The translations under genes were made by a program, and so were the position numbers. 38,689 bases of DNA from positions 32,264 through 70,952 of the forward strand of contig PAMC01000011.1 in NCBI GenBank assembly GCA_002710785.1, read 5' to 3'. Every line of letters starts with the position of its first letter. The stretch's first letter is position 1. Of this stretch, positions 32,766 through 38,689 are shown in pieces. The DNA comes from a bacterium (GTDB taxonomy: Bacteria > Patescibacteriota > Minisyncoccia > Phycocordibacterales > UBA918). The notes beneath the pieces were generated by a model. The model saw only the letters and a list, made by a program, of their open reading frames with translations, was not told where the DNA came from and made no database searches.

Positions 32766-33476
32766 TTAGATTATTAGTGACTTAGGGAAGCGAGTTAGGT
32801 TTTTAGGGCCGTCTTCGGTTACCAAAATGAGATCTTCGATGCGTACACCGCCAATATTTTTATAGTACAAGCCGGGCTCGATGGTTACCACATCCCCAAC
32901 CTGAAGGATATCCTTGCTGTTGCGGCCAATACGGGGTTTGTCGTGAAGTTCTTTTGAGACACCGTGTCCGACACCGTGTACAAAGCCTTCGGCGAAAGGA
33001 AACTCTGTCCCCGCGCCCCTTGTCTCGTAGCCCGCTCTCTTAAAGTGTTGCTCAACTGCATTTTGAATATCGATACAGGACACATCAGGCGCGACCATGG
33101 CAATGGCTAGCTGTTGCGCCGCGAGTACGGTTTCGTACATTTGCTGCAGTTTGGCTGATGGCTCTCCAATACAGACCGTACGGGTCATGTCTGCAAAGTA
33201 GCCCGTGTTTTTTGAGCGAGGGTAGATATCAATGACGATCGGATGACAAGGCTGGAGTGGACCTTTCCCTTCCTCGTGTGGCTCAGCACTTTGTGTGCCG
33301 CCGGCCACGATGTGTTGCTTGGGAGACTCACAACCGTGCGCTGCGAGCACCTCATCAATAATTTCGTGCGCCCGCTCTGCCGTTGGCGTCTGATCGCTCT
33401 CTAAATACTCTACCACCGCCGCCATCGCCGCCTCGGTAGCTCGCTGCACTTCGGTAATTGCCGCAACTTTGTCCAT
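32766..33476 (-). CDS. M24-family metallopeptidase (Xaa-Pro aminopeptidase-like)
   Basis: A 236-residue pita-bread-fold peptidase covering only the catalytic domain. Metal ligands are visible in PIVIDIYPRSKNTGYFADMTRTV (two Asp), GFVHGVGHGVSKELHD (His), VVTIEPGLYY (Glu) and VRIEDLILV (Glu). These enzymes remove N-terminal residues from peptides, usually before proline; methionine aminopeptidase is a related alternative but its signature is not seen. It is the second gene of a unit with the MBL-fold hydrolase (stop and start 3 bp apart). Confidence 0.88.
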   Translation of the reverse strand: MDKVAAITEVQRATEAAMAAVVEYLESDQTPTAERAHEIIDEVLAAHGCESPKQHIVAGGTQSAEPHEEGKGPLQPCHPIVIDIYPRSKNTGYFADMTRTVCIGEPSAKLQQMYETVLAAQQLAIAMVAPDVSCIDIQNAVEQHFKRAGYETRGAGTEFPFAEGFVHGVGHGVSKELHDKPRIGRNSKDILQVGDVVTIEPGLYYKNIGGVRIEDLILVTEDGPKNLTRFPKSLII

Positions 33477-33479
33477 TAA

Positions 33480-34106
33480 TTATGCAACGGTAAACGTATT
33501 TGCTGCCAAGGCGATAAATTTTTCTTTTCCGGCGGTGTCGATTGGTCCGACGGCTTCATAGTGCATTGGGTAAATAGTACCAATACTCTTAAATTGCTGA
33601 GCAAACGCATGTGCCGCTTCAGCGTTAAAGGTGAAGTGTCCACCAACGGGTAACATCGCGATATCTACGTCTAACTCACCAACTGGCATACCTGATGCGG
33701 TGTACATATCGCCCGCGAAGTAAATTGTCGTGTCGTCGACGACAATTAAGAAACCAAAATTTTGCGCTGGCACTTGTGGGGCGTTTGGTCCGTGGTCGAC
33801 CTCAAACGGTGTAACGGTAAAGCCGTTTGTCTCCACGGTATCGCCCGCCTTTAATTCTTCAATAGTCAGACCAGTGGCGTGAAGAGCAACAGCACATTCT
33901 GCCCCTGTGTAGACGGTTGCTGGAGCTAAAGCAGTGACGTGTTCTGCTGAGCAGTGGTCGGCATGAATGTGTGAAACTAACATTGCGTCGACCGTAACAT
34001 CGGCCAGTCTTTCAGCTGGTGTGAGTGCGCCGATGTCGACAGCTAACGTTTCCCCTACATTACTAGTGATAATAAAGCCAGATTGTTCAAATTGTGCGAT
34101 CTCCAT
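33480..34106 (-). CDS. Metallo-beta-lactamase-fold hydrolase
   Basis: The 208-residue protein has the HxHxDH motif (SHIHADHCS), a later VDHGPNA His, FAGDMY (Asp) and YPMHYEAVG (His), the dinuclear Zn site of the UPF0173-like MBL group. The substrate is not predictable. TACAAT at 34113-34118 (minus), 6 nt before the ATG, gives a leaderless operon with the downstream M24 peptidase. The gene is divergent from xth. Confidence 0.88.
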   Translation of the reverse strand: MEIAQFEQSGFIITSNVGETLAVDIGALTPAERLADVTVDAMLVSHIHADHCSAEHVTALAPATVYTGAECAVALHATGLTIEELKAGDTVETNGFTVTPFEVDHGPNAPQVPAQNFGFLIVVDDTTIYFAGDMYTASGMPVGELDVDIAMLPVGGHFTFNAEAAHAFAQQFKSIGTIYPMHYEAVGPIDTAGKEKFIALAANTFTVA

Positions 34107-34125
34107 TTCGCTATTGTATCAAAAT

Positions 34126-34141
34126 GGAGCCGAAAGGCTCC
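34126..34141. promoter_or_regulatory. Short hairpin between divergent promoters
   Basis: GGAGCC-gaaa-GGCTCC lies between the MBL gene and xth, just upstream of the MBL -10 region. A GNRA-loop stem in this position may insulate the two divergent units. Confidence 0.3.
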
Positions 34142-34218
34142 TTTAGGTGTTTGCTCAGTGTTTTGCTCTCGCCATCGCAAAAACTAGGCCAAAACGCAAT
34201 GTTTGATACACTGTGCAC

Positions 34219-35022
34219 ATGAAAATCTACTCCTGGAACGTAAATGGCATCCGTGCGGTGGAGAAAAAAGGCCTACTAGAGCCGTTTTTGCGCGAGCACC
34301 AGCCAGATGTCTTGTGTATTCAAGAAACCAAGGCCCAGGAAGAGCAGGTTGACGGCCAATTTTTGGAGAAATACGGCGAATATGAGCAATATTGGCATTC
34401 TGCCGAGCGAAAAGGCTACTCTGGCACGGCCATTTTTACCAAAATACCGCCAGAAAACGTGGTTTTTGGGATTCCGGAAGACCTCAAGCACAAGTACGAG
34501 CTTGATGATACCTACGGCGATACCACTAAGGAGGGTCGAGTAACCACCGCTGAGTTTGAGCATTTCTACGTCTCCACCGTCTATACCCCCAACGCTAAAG
34601 ATGATTTAAGCCGCATTCCGATGCGCCAACACTGGGACCCAGCGTACTTAGAGTACATGCAGCGCTTAAACGAGGAAAAACCAGTCATCTACTGCGGCGA
34701 CTTTAACGTGGCGCACACCGAAATCGACCTGGCACGTCCGAAACCGAACGCAGGCAAAAAGGGGTTTACCGAAGAGGAGCGCAGCGGGTTTGACGCCATG
34801 CTCGCCGCTGGGTTCGTCGACACCTTTCGCTTGTTTGAGAAAGCGGGCGGCCACTACACCTGGTGGAGCCAGATGGGAGGGGCCCGAGCACGTAACGTTG
34901 GCTGGCGCATCGACTACGTGATGGTCGCTGAGGCGCTGGTACCGGTTGTGAAGCGGGCCAATATCCACCCCGACGTGATGGGCTCCGACCACAGTCCCGT
35001 TTCGGTTGAGATTGCGCTCTAG
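34219..35022 (+). CDS. xth: Exodeoxyribonuclease III (AP endonuclease family)
   Basis: A 267-residue ExoIII-type enzyme that cuts abasic sites and removes 3' blocking groups in base-excision repair. Visible are SWNVNGIRA (Asn), CIQETKA (catalytic Glu), YTPNAKDD, CGDFNVAHTEIDLARPK (Asp, Asn), the RIDYVM segment and GSDHSPV (catalytic Asp-His). The start is the ATG at 34219 rather than the GTG at 34213, because TACACT (34207-34212) would place transcription initiation at the ATG. Confidence 0.95.
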   Translation: MKIYSWNVNGIRAVEKKGLLEPFLREHQPDVLCIQETKAQEEQVDGQFLEKYGEYEQYWHSAERKGYSGTAIFTKIPPENVVFGIPEDLKHKYELDDTYGDTTKEGRVTTAEFEHFYVSTVYTPNAKDDLSRIPMRQHWDPAYLEYMQRLNEEKPVIYCGDFNVAHTEIDLARPKPNAGKKGFTEEERSGFDAMLAAGFVDTFRLFEKAGGHYTWWSQMGGARARNVGWRIDYVMVAEALVPVVKRANIHPDVMGSDHSPVSVEIAL

Positions 35023-35091
35023 GGAGCGTCAACAAATAGCGCCAATAACACCACGAAACACAAAAAAAGCAAGTATATACCCTATGTTACC

Positions 35092-35121
35092 AATAAAACC
35101 GCTCTGTTGAGCGGTTTTATT
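35092..35121 (+). terminator. Intrinsic terminator after xth
   Basis: AATAAAACCGCTC (35092-35104) and GAGCGGTTTTATT (35109-35121) pair perfectly around loop tgtt, 70 bp after the xth stop. The symmetric A/T flanks make it usable on both strands. Confidence 0.75.
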
Positions 35122-35201
35122 GCAATTCTCAAGGAGTTGTCTTTTATAAAGGACACGATTTAGGACAAGCACTCGGGTAATCCACAGTTGTCCCCAGGTA
35201 C

Positions 35202-35235
35202 TGTCCTTTACAACATTTTGTAAAGGACATAGTAT
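35202..35235 (+). promoter_or_regulatory. Promoter with overlapping operator-like inverted repeat
   Basis: TTTACA (35207-35212), a 17-bp spacer and TAGTAT (35230-35235) form a good sigma70-type promoter. The perfect inverted repeat TGTCCTTTAC-N8-GTAAAGGACA (35202-35211 and 35220-35229) covers the -35 and spacer, as an operator would. A related TGTCTTTTATAAAGGACA lies at 35138-35155, and GTAATCCACAG (35177-35187) resembles a DnaA box. Confidence 0.55.
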
Positions 35236-35287
35236 ATGTGCAGGCCCAGAGAGGGCAAGATGAGTTTGACAATCGTATACTTCCTCT

Positions 35288-35335
35288 GAGTCGGAACGAG
35301 TACCGAAGTAGTAGAGCGCTTCGCTACTCCTTCCG
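35288..35335 (+). repeat. Hairpin repeat unit 1
   Basis: Stems CGGAA/TTCCG, GAGTA/TACTC and CGAAG/CTTCG are separated by single C-C mismatches and capped by loop tagtagagcg (35309-35318). A lower stem CTTCCTC/GAGGAGG (35280-35286 and 35341-35347) extends it. ATCGTAT lies 16 nt upstream, as in unit 2. Confidence 0.65.
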
Positions 35336-35489
35336 CCTTGGAGGAGGCATACACGTAGAGCGACGCGATGATTTTCACCACGTCAGTCAGACACGCTTAA
35401 ACCGATCTTTCGAATAGAAGAAAAGTATATACCTCCAATTACTTTCTTCACCATACGTTCAACATTCCCACCTATCGTATTCGGCCCGT

Positions 35490-35537
35490 GAGTCGGAACG
35501 AGTACCAGAGTAGTAGAGCGCTCTGATACTCCTTCCG
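35490..35537 (+). repeat. Hairpin repeat unit 2
   Basis: Same architecture as unit 1, with CGGAA/TTCCG, GAGTA/TACTC and a covarying CAGAG/CTCTG apical stem around the identical loop (35511-35520). The lower stem is CGTGAG/CTCATG instead of the unit 1 sequence. Confidence 0.65.
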
Positions 35538-35712
35538 GCTCATGACAGCGAACATCCGGTTCGCGCAGTTACACTCACTAAGAGAGTAACGATCATTGAA
35601 GCCGAGTACAACGAAGAGATGAGTTATGTCACTGGGTTTAAGTTTCGAAGTGAAACGCCCAATAATGCGAACCTAATGGTTCACGACAATGTAGAGCTCA
35701 CTCACCACTCAA

Positions 35713-35778
35713 GGCCGGAAGGCACCGGAGCTGATACACCCACCACTTTATCAGCCCCGATTCCTTCCGGTCTTTTTT
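35713..35778 (+). terminator. Intrinsic terminator of the ncRNA candidate
   Basis: GGCCGGAAGG (35713-35722) pairs with CCTTCCGGTC (35763-35772), with an inner GCTGATA/TATCAGC stem, followed by TTTTTT (35773-35778). No long plus-strand gene precedes it, so it most likely ends a non-coding transcript. Confidence 0.7.
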
Positions 35779-35890
35779 ATTTTACTTGCCTTTTCCGCCC
35801 CTAAAGCGAATAATACTAAGTAAAATAGGGAGTATTTACCTAGTTGACCTGGTAAGTTGTCCCAATACACACTTTTAGTTTTTTGGCTTT

Positions 35891-37369
35891 TTACCCCACT
35901 TTATGCTCACGCTCGATGGCTTTGATGGCGGCAGCTTCCTCGGCGGCTTGTTTTTCCTTACCTTTTTCGGCCAGCGCCTCTAAATCGCTTATTTCTAGGG
36001 CTAAAAGCTCCTCGGTGCGGGTGTCCAGGTACTCTTCGGTGTTATTTTCAGGGGTTTCCAACACCTCTTCAAGCAGTGCGTGCAGTATAAAACCAAGCTT
36101 TTTCCCCGGTTTTTCCCCAAACTTATCCATAATGTGGTCGCCATTGGTTTTGAGCATTTTGACCGAAATTGGGTCACGCCGGGCCTGATCGACCATGGCT
36201 TTGTACTTGCGAAAGCGAAACGGCTGCTCTTTGGGTCGACCGGTGCCGATGCGGTCGCAGACGCGTAAATTGAGCAGATCTTCGATATTTTCCTCGCCAA
36301 TCCGAACAATGGTGCGGCGCACGGCCGAAAGCGTAATTTCGTCAGGATCAGCGAAAAACATGTGCCAACGCACCAATTTCTCGACTTTTTCGGCTGTTTC
36401 ACGTGGCATCTTAAGACGCTGCATGATTTTACGCGTCATTTTTGCCCCCACTACCTCATGTCCAAAGAAGGTATAACGCTTTGTTTTACCCCCTTCCCGG
36501 CGGGTCGCAGGCTTGGCAATGTCGTGCAAGAGGCCAGCCAGCCGCAATTCGAGCTCAAAACCCTTATCTGCAGCTGCCTGAGCAGTCCGCAGATTGTGCT
36601 CGTAGACGTCAAAATCGTGAATACCACCTTGTTCGCAGCCAATACCCTCCTTGAGCTCTGGAACGACAAAATCGAGAATACCCAGCCGCTCAAGCATAAC
36701 AATCCCCTGCAGTGGCGTAGTTGAGCCAATAATTCGCAAAAATTCGTCGCGCACACGCTCGATAGCAATGTCCTTTAGAAGTTCATGGTGCTCGGCAATT
36801 GCCGTCAGCGTCTCATTTTCGATGGCAAAATTAAGCTCAGCCGCTAGGCGCACGGCGCGCATCATGCGCAGCGCGTCCTCACTAAAGCGCTCGACCGGAT
36901 TACCAACCGTTTTAAGCCGTTTTTTGCCAATATCCCCCACTCCGTCGAATAAATCGACCAGTTTTTCTTCCTGAGGGCGCCAGGCCATGGCGTTAACGGT
37001 AAAATCGCGTCGTTTAAGGTCTTCTTCGAGCGACACGCCGAAGGTAACGCTGTCGGGTCGGCGGCGGTCGCTGTAGCCGCTCTCGGCCCGGTAGGGCGTA
37101 ACCTCAACTACTTTATGGGTCTCATCATCAACCGCTTCATTTATTACCCCAACGGTGCCGTAGTCGTTATTGCAGTAAGTTTCGTCTGGTCCAAATAGCT
37201 CTTGAATTTCGGTGGGTGTAGCGTTGGTGGTGATGTCCCAGTCTTTGGGGGTTTTGCCGATGCAGAGGTCGCGCACGCAGCCACCGACTAAATACGCCTC
37301 AAAACCTGCTTTTTCTAGGGTTTCTGCGACGTTTAGGACGGGCTGTGGAATCTGGGTGCGCGTAATCAT
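35891..37369 (-). CDS. cca: CCA tRNA nucleotidyltransferase / poly(A) polymerase family with HD domain
   Basis: A 492-residue class II nucleotidyltransferase: YLVGGCVRDLCIG (29-37) and DWDI (43-46) carry the catalytic acids, RRDFTVNAMAW and EDALRMMRAVRLAAEL are the following conserved blocks, and an HD domain (LRLAGLLHDIAKP, FFGHEVVGAKM) follows. The C-terminus is a charged helical tail (EKGKEKQAAEEAAAIKAIE). Neither tRNA in this window encodes CCA, so CCA addition is the likely role. TACAAT is 9 nt before the ATG on the minus strand. Confidence 0.92.
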   Translation of the reverse strand: MITRTQIPQPVLNVAETLEKAGFEAYLVGGCVRDLCIGKTPKDWDITTNATPTEIQELFGPDETYCNNDYGTVGVINEAVDDETHKVVEVTPYRAESGYSDRRRPDSVTFGVSLEEDLKRRDFTVNAMAWRPQEEKLVDLFDGVGDIGKKRLKTVGNPVERFSEDALRMMRAVRLAAELNFAIENETLTAIAEHHELLKDIAIERVRDEFLRIIGSTTPLQGIVMLERLGILDFVVPELKEGIGCEQGGIHDFDVYEHNLRTAQAAADKGFELELRLAGLLHDIAKPATRREGGKTKRYTFFGHEVVGAKMTRKIMQRLKMPRETAEKVEKLVRWHMFFADPDEITLSAVRRTIVRIGEENIEDLLNLRVCDRIGTGRPKEQPFRFRKYKAMVDQARRDPISVKMLKTNGDHIMDKFGEKPGKKLGFILHALLEEVLETPENNTEEYLDTRTEELLALEISDLEALAEKGKEKQAAEEAAAIKAIEREHKVG

Positions 37370-37396
37370 AGTGGCTGTATTGTAGCAGAATTATGA

Positions 37397-37425
37397 TTGC
37401 CTTTTTACGCTCAGCAACGTATAGT
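37397..37425 (+). promoter_or_regulatory. Promoter of tRNA-Arg
   Basis: TTGCCT (37397-37402), a 17-bp spacer and TATAGT (37420-37425) place transcription initiation near 37432, a few bases before the tRNA. Confidence 0.6.
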
Positions 37426-37434
37426 ATTGTGCCT

Positions 37435-37506
37435 GCACCCATGGTGAAATGGATATCACAACTGACTTCGGATCAGTCGTTCTGGGTTCGAGTCCTGGTG
37501 GGTGCA
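37435..37506 (+). tRNA. tRNA-Arg (anticodon TCG)
   Basis: Acceptor arms GCACCCA (37435-37441) and TGGGTGC (37499-37505) with discriminator A. The anticodon arm is ACTGA-CTTCGGA-TCAGT with anticodon TCG, and the T arm is CTGGG-TTCGAGT-CCTGG. CCA is not encoded. Confidence 0.93.
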
Positions 37507-37514
37507 CAATGTAA

Positions 37515-37539
37515 AAGAGCGTCAGATGGCGTTCTTTTT
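37515..37539 (+). terminator. Terminator after tRNA-Arg
   Basis: AAGAGCG (37515-37521) pairs with CGTTCTT (37530-37536, one G-U) and is followed by TTT, 9 bp after the tRNA. Confidence 0.6.
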
Positions 37540-37652
37540 CATTTTCCATTGCCGTTTCCGGGATTATAGTCTATAATCGGCAGCACTGTTTGTAGCGAAT
37601 GGCGCGGACGTACTGCAAAATCGCCCAAAAACAGCTCTAAAACTTAATATTT

Positions 37653-37723
37653 GCGGCCATAGTTTAGTGGTAAAACGTATCGTTGCCAACGATAAGTCGG
37701 GGTTTCGATTACCCCTGGCCGCA
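37653..37723 (+). tRNA. tRNA-Gly (anticodon GCC)
   Basis: Acceptor arms GCGGCCA (37653-37659) and TGGCCGC (37716-37722) with discriminator A. The anticodon arm is TATCG-TTGCCAA-CGATA with anticodon GCC, and the T arm is GGGGT-TTCGATT-ACCCC. CCA is not encoded. The palindrome GATTATAG-t-CTATAATC (37562-37578) upstream contains TATAGT/TATAAT-like boxes. Confidence 0.93.
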
Positions 37724-37732
37724 CAAATCGGT

Positions 37733-37776
37733 AAACAACAAAATAACTACCCGAATGGGTAGTTATTTTGTTGTTT
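37733..37776 (+). terminator. 20-bp-stem terminator after tRNA-Gly
   Basis: Perfect 20-bp arms at 37733-37752 and 37757-37776 with loop gaat; the 3' arm is T-rich. It ends the tRNA-Gly transcript and could work on both strands. Confidence 0.75.
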
Positions 37777-37837
37777 AGCACCTGAACTGCTCTGCTTGCG
37801 GGCAGCTTTGTGAGCCGGAGACATGTTTTTTTGCGCC

Positions 37838-38034
37838 TATACTAGCGCAAAAACGGTCGAGGCCGGGTGAGAAGTGCTGGGAGCACTTCGCAAGAGGTTG
37901 CCAGCTGCGTTAGCAGCGACAACCTAAATAGCTTCTGTAAGGAGGAAGTTCTTATGAGCGTAAGCGAATTAGAAACTTGACCCCAAGTAAAAGAGTTAGC
38001 CTGCACCAAACAGCAACTTAACGTTGAACTTTAG
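37838..38034 (+). other. Orphan leader with Shine-Dalgarno and 8-codon frame
   Basis: After TATACT (37838-37843) come two hairpins, GAAGTGCT/AGCACTTC (about 37871-37889) and GGTTG...GCTGC-gtta-GCAGC...CAACC (about 37897-37924). AAGGAGG (37939-37945) then lies 8 nt before ATG 37954, which reads MSVSELET and stops at TGA (37978-37980). The frame continues past TGA as PQVKELACTKQQLNVEL to TAG at 38032-38034. No plus-strand gene follows. It looks like a leader plus the beginning of a lost or mutated gene, or a regulatory mini-ORF. 37777-37837 shows a G/C-rich stretch and the stem TTTTTGCGC/GCGCAAAAA. Confidence 0.4.
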
Positions 38035-38317
38035 CTAACTCACTAATTTTCTTGGCCATCTCAACATCCGTATCAGTGATTTGGTTACCAACATCATGGG
38101 TACAGAATGAGAATGATACCTTGGTGTATGAACAACAAAATTCCGGATGGTGATTCATTTGCTCCGCTAGCACCCCTACCTTCTGTATGAAATCCATAGT
38201 GTCTGCGAAAGTTTTAAAGGTATATGTTGCTTCTAACTGATTTCCGTTCACGGACCACCCAGGTAGTTCTTTAAGGTTGGCATTGATCTGGTCTAGGCTC
38301 AAAACCGCGTGTTTCAT
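38018..38317 (-). CDS. Pterin-4a-carbinolamine dehydratase
   Basis: The 99-residue protein matches PCD/DCoH: LPGWSVNGNQLEATYTFKTF, AEQMNHHPEFCCSYTKV with the catalytic HH...P...H-type motif, and FCTHDVGNQITDTDVEMAKKI. The family dehydrates 4a-hydroxytetrahydropterins. In organisms without aromatic hydroxylases it is thought to have a molybdopterin- or protein-related role, so its function here is open. TAGTAT is 6 nt before the ATG (38324-38329, minus). The start codon lies within a parS-like sequence. Confidence 0.9.
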   Translation of the reverse strand: MKHAVLSLDQINANLKELPGWSVNGNQLEATYTFKTFADTMDFIQKVGVLAEQMNHHPEFCCSYTKVSFSFCTHDVGNQITDTDVEMAKKISELAKVQR

Positions 38318-38325
38318 GTGAAAAT
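38310..38325. promoter_or_regulatory. parS-like site 1
   Basis: TGTTTCATGTGAAAAT agrees with canonical parS (TGTTTCACGTGAAACA) at 13 of 16 positions. Confidence 0.4.
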
Positions 38326-38346
38326 ACTAGCATAAATACAGCTTTT

Positions 38347-38384
38347 GGGGATAACTGTGGAAAACTCAGTGTATAAGTGGATAA
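38347..38384. promoter_or_regulatory. DnaA-box-like cluster
   Basis: TGTGGAAAA (38356-38364) is the complement of TTTTCCACA, a full match to TTWTNCACA. AGTGGATAA (38376-38384) is the complement of TTATCCACT, one mismatch. GGGGATAACTGTGGA here is closely matched by the complement of 35180-35195. An AT-rich stretch (38401-38475) follows. Together these could be part of an origin, though no dnaA gene is in view. Confidence 0.4.
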
Positions 38385-38393
38385 AGGACAATG

Positions 38394-38422
38394 TTTACAT
38401 GTCGCATATGTTAAATTATAAT
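38394..38422 (+). promoter_or_regulatory. Promoter of the YraN-family gene
   Basis: TTTACA (38394-38399), a 17-bp spacer and consensus TATAAT (38417-38422). ATAAAGGACA (38381-38390) lies just upstream and matches the operator-like box at 35220-35229 in 9 of 10 positions. Confidence 0.65.
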
Positions 38423-38473
38423 CATAATTATAGCTGTATTTGTTGCTTTTATAGTAGAAATTAAAAATATAAA

Positions 38474-38489
38474 CGTTTCACGTGAAACA
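38474..38489. promoter_or_regulatory. parS site, 15/16 match
   Basis: CGTTTCACGTGAAACA differs from the canonical Bacillus parS only at the first base. ParB binds such sites near replication origins and spreads. It ends at the A of the YraN start codon. Confidence 0.65.
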
Positions 38490-38689
38490 TGTTACAGGGC
38501 AGTAAAAAAGGTAAAAAGAATAGAATCGGTGCGATTGGGGAGGAAATTGCTCGGCGTTTCATGAGAAACAGGGGTTTTTTGTTATTACAGCAGAACTATT
38601 GGCAAAAATGGGGCGAAATAGATCTCATTATGCAAAAAGACGCTTCTGTGCACTTTGTAGAGATTAAAACCGTTTCCCATGAAACAAAA
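38489..38689 (+). CDS. YraN (UPF0102) family protein, 3' end beyond window
   Basis: Sixty-seven codons are visible. IGAIGEEIARRFMRNRGF, NYWQKWGEIDLIMQKD and VHFVEIKTVS match the UPF0102 pattern (GExxAxxxLxxxG, GEIDLI, FVEVK), an endonuclease-like fold with E, D and ExK residues; the family is little characterised. It is preceded by a strong promoter (38394-38422) and a parS-like site touching the start codon. Two more parS-like sequences lie within the frame. Confidence 0.85.
   Translation, partial: MLQGSKKGKKNRIGAIGEEIARRFMRNRGFLLLQQNYWQKWGEIDLIMQKDASVHFVEIKTVSHETK
38555..38570. promoter_or_regulatory. parS-like site 3
   Basis: CGTTTCATGAGAAACA, 13 of 16 matches to canonical parS, inside the YraN-family reading frame. 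Confidence 0.4.
38671..38686. promoter_or_regulatory. parS-like site 4
   Basis: CGTTTCCCATGAAACA, 13 of 16 matches to canonical parS, inside the YraN-family reading frame and close to the window edge. Confidence 0.4.

Larger units (their letters stand above)
35242..35778 (+). ncRNA. Large structured non-coding RNA candidate (~540 nt)
   Basis: No convincing protein gene lies between xth and cca, but the segment has a promoter (35202-35235), a chain of hairpins and a strong terminator. Two 48-nt units (35288-35335 and 35490-35537) are nearly identical except for one stem, which is CGAAG/CTTCG in the first and CAGAG/CTCTG in the second: compensatory changes around the same loop tagtagagcg. Further hairpins are GCGAAC/GTTCGC (35548-35563), GTTAC/GTAAC (35568-35590), GTTTC/GAAAC (35643-35656) and GAACC/GGTTC (35669-35682). 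I could not match it to tmRNA, RNase P RNA, SRP RNA or 6S RNA. Confidence 0.55.

Noticed and set aside
35643..35656. Additional parS site GTTTCGAAGTGAAAC
   Set aside because: The spacer is one base too long for parS; it reads better as a hairpin of the ncRNA.
35242..35778. tmRNA, RNase P RNA, SRP RNA or 6S RNA in the xth-cca gap
   Set aside because: No tRNA-like ends or tag frame, no GGAAAGTC/ACAGAA-type RNase P signatures, no SRP GGAAGNNAGC-type apical motif, and the repeated hairpins do not fit 6S.
35619..35804. 61-residue plus-strand reading frame in the same gap
   Set aside because: It runs through the terminator hairpin and T-run, and its composition follows the hairpins rather than codons.
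37978..37980. TGA recoded as Gly (as in Absconditabacteria/Gracilibacteria) or as selenocysteine
   Set aside because: TGA ends other genes in the window, such as 7411-7551 and 7574-8239, in the expected places, and no SECIS-like context or selenoprotein family was recognised.
1..38689. CRISPR array or retron
   Set aside because: No regularly spaced direct repeats, Cas genes or reverse transcriptase were found on either strand; the only long repeats are the two hairpin units and the palindromes listed.

Overview
The window reads as a chromosomal segment of a Patescibacteria (CPR, probably Parcubacteria-type) bacterium. This is an inference from gene content and style. There is no biosynthetic pathway; information-processing genes (rsmA, uvrD/pcrA, pnp, rpsO, cca, two tRNAs without encoded CCA, xth) sit among anchored or secreted proteins with Pro/Thr- or Ala/Glu-rich linkers. 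A comM competence gene is present, Shine-Dalgarno sites are almost absent, and many genes have a TAnnnT -10 box only 6-8 nt before the start codon, which suggests leaderless mRNAs. TGA acts as a normal stop.

Layout. 1-5059 (minus): an envelope-protein gene running off the left edge, an anchored protein with an EF-hand-like loop, rsmA and a UvrD/PcrA helicase. 5328-6434 (plus): a LysM-M23 cell-wall hydrolase. 6707-20337: comM split into two pieces by a 12.1-kb AT-rich integrative element. 20446-27108 (minus): a Pro-rich membrane protein, pnp, a NYN-domain protein, rpsO, a SurA-N-like anchored protein and a cold-shock protein. 27325-32710 (plus): a lipase-like/membrane-protein module followed by a decayed second copy, with a GC-rich minus-strand gene lodged in it. 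32766-34106 (minus): M24 peptidase and MBL-fold hydrolase. 34219-35022: xth. 35023-35890: no protein gene, but a promoter, a run of hairpins and a terminator that together look like a ~540-nt structured RNA. 35891-37369: cca. 37435-37723: tRNA-Arg and tRNA-Gly. 38018-38689: a pterin carbinolamine dehydratase and the start of a YraN-family gene, with four parS-like sites and DnaA-box-like sequences, which suggests proximity to the replication origin.

The integrative element (about 7313-19414) carries a large serine recombinase, a PrimPol-helicase replication protein with small partner genes, a possible initiator/regulator with a 15-bp palindrome over its start codon, a type II restriction-modification pair, a DUF6119/TIGR04141-like protein with a nuclease-like motif, an RNase H-fold protein, a Zn-ribbon/HTH protein and small membrane proteins. 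It sits exactly between the Met and Asp codons at the Walker B motif of comM. Both ends carry the same 7 bp (CATAAAC), and precise excision would restore an intact 511-codon comM. The element could therefore act as a reversible switch on natural transformation while carrying defence cargo.
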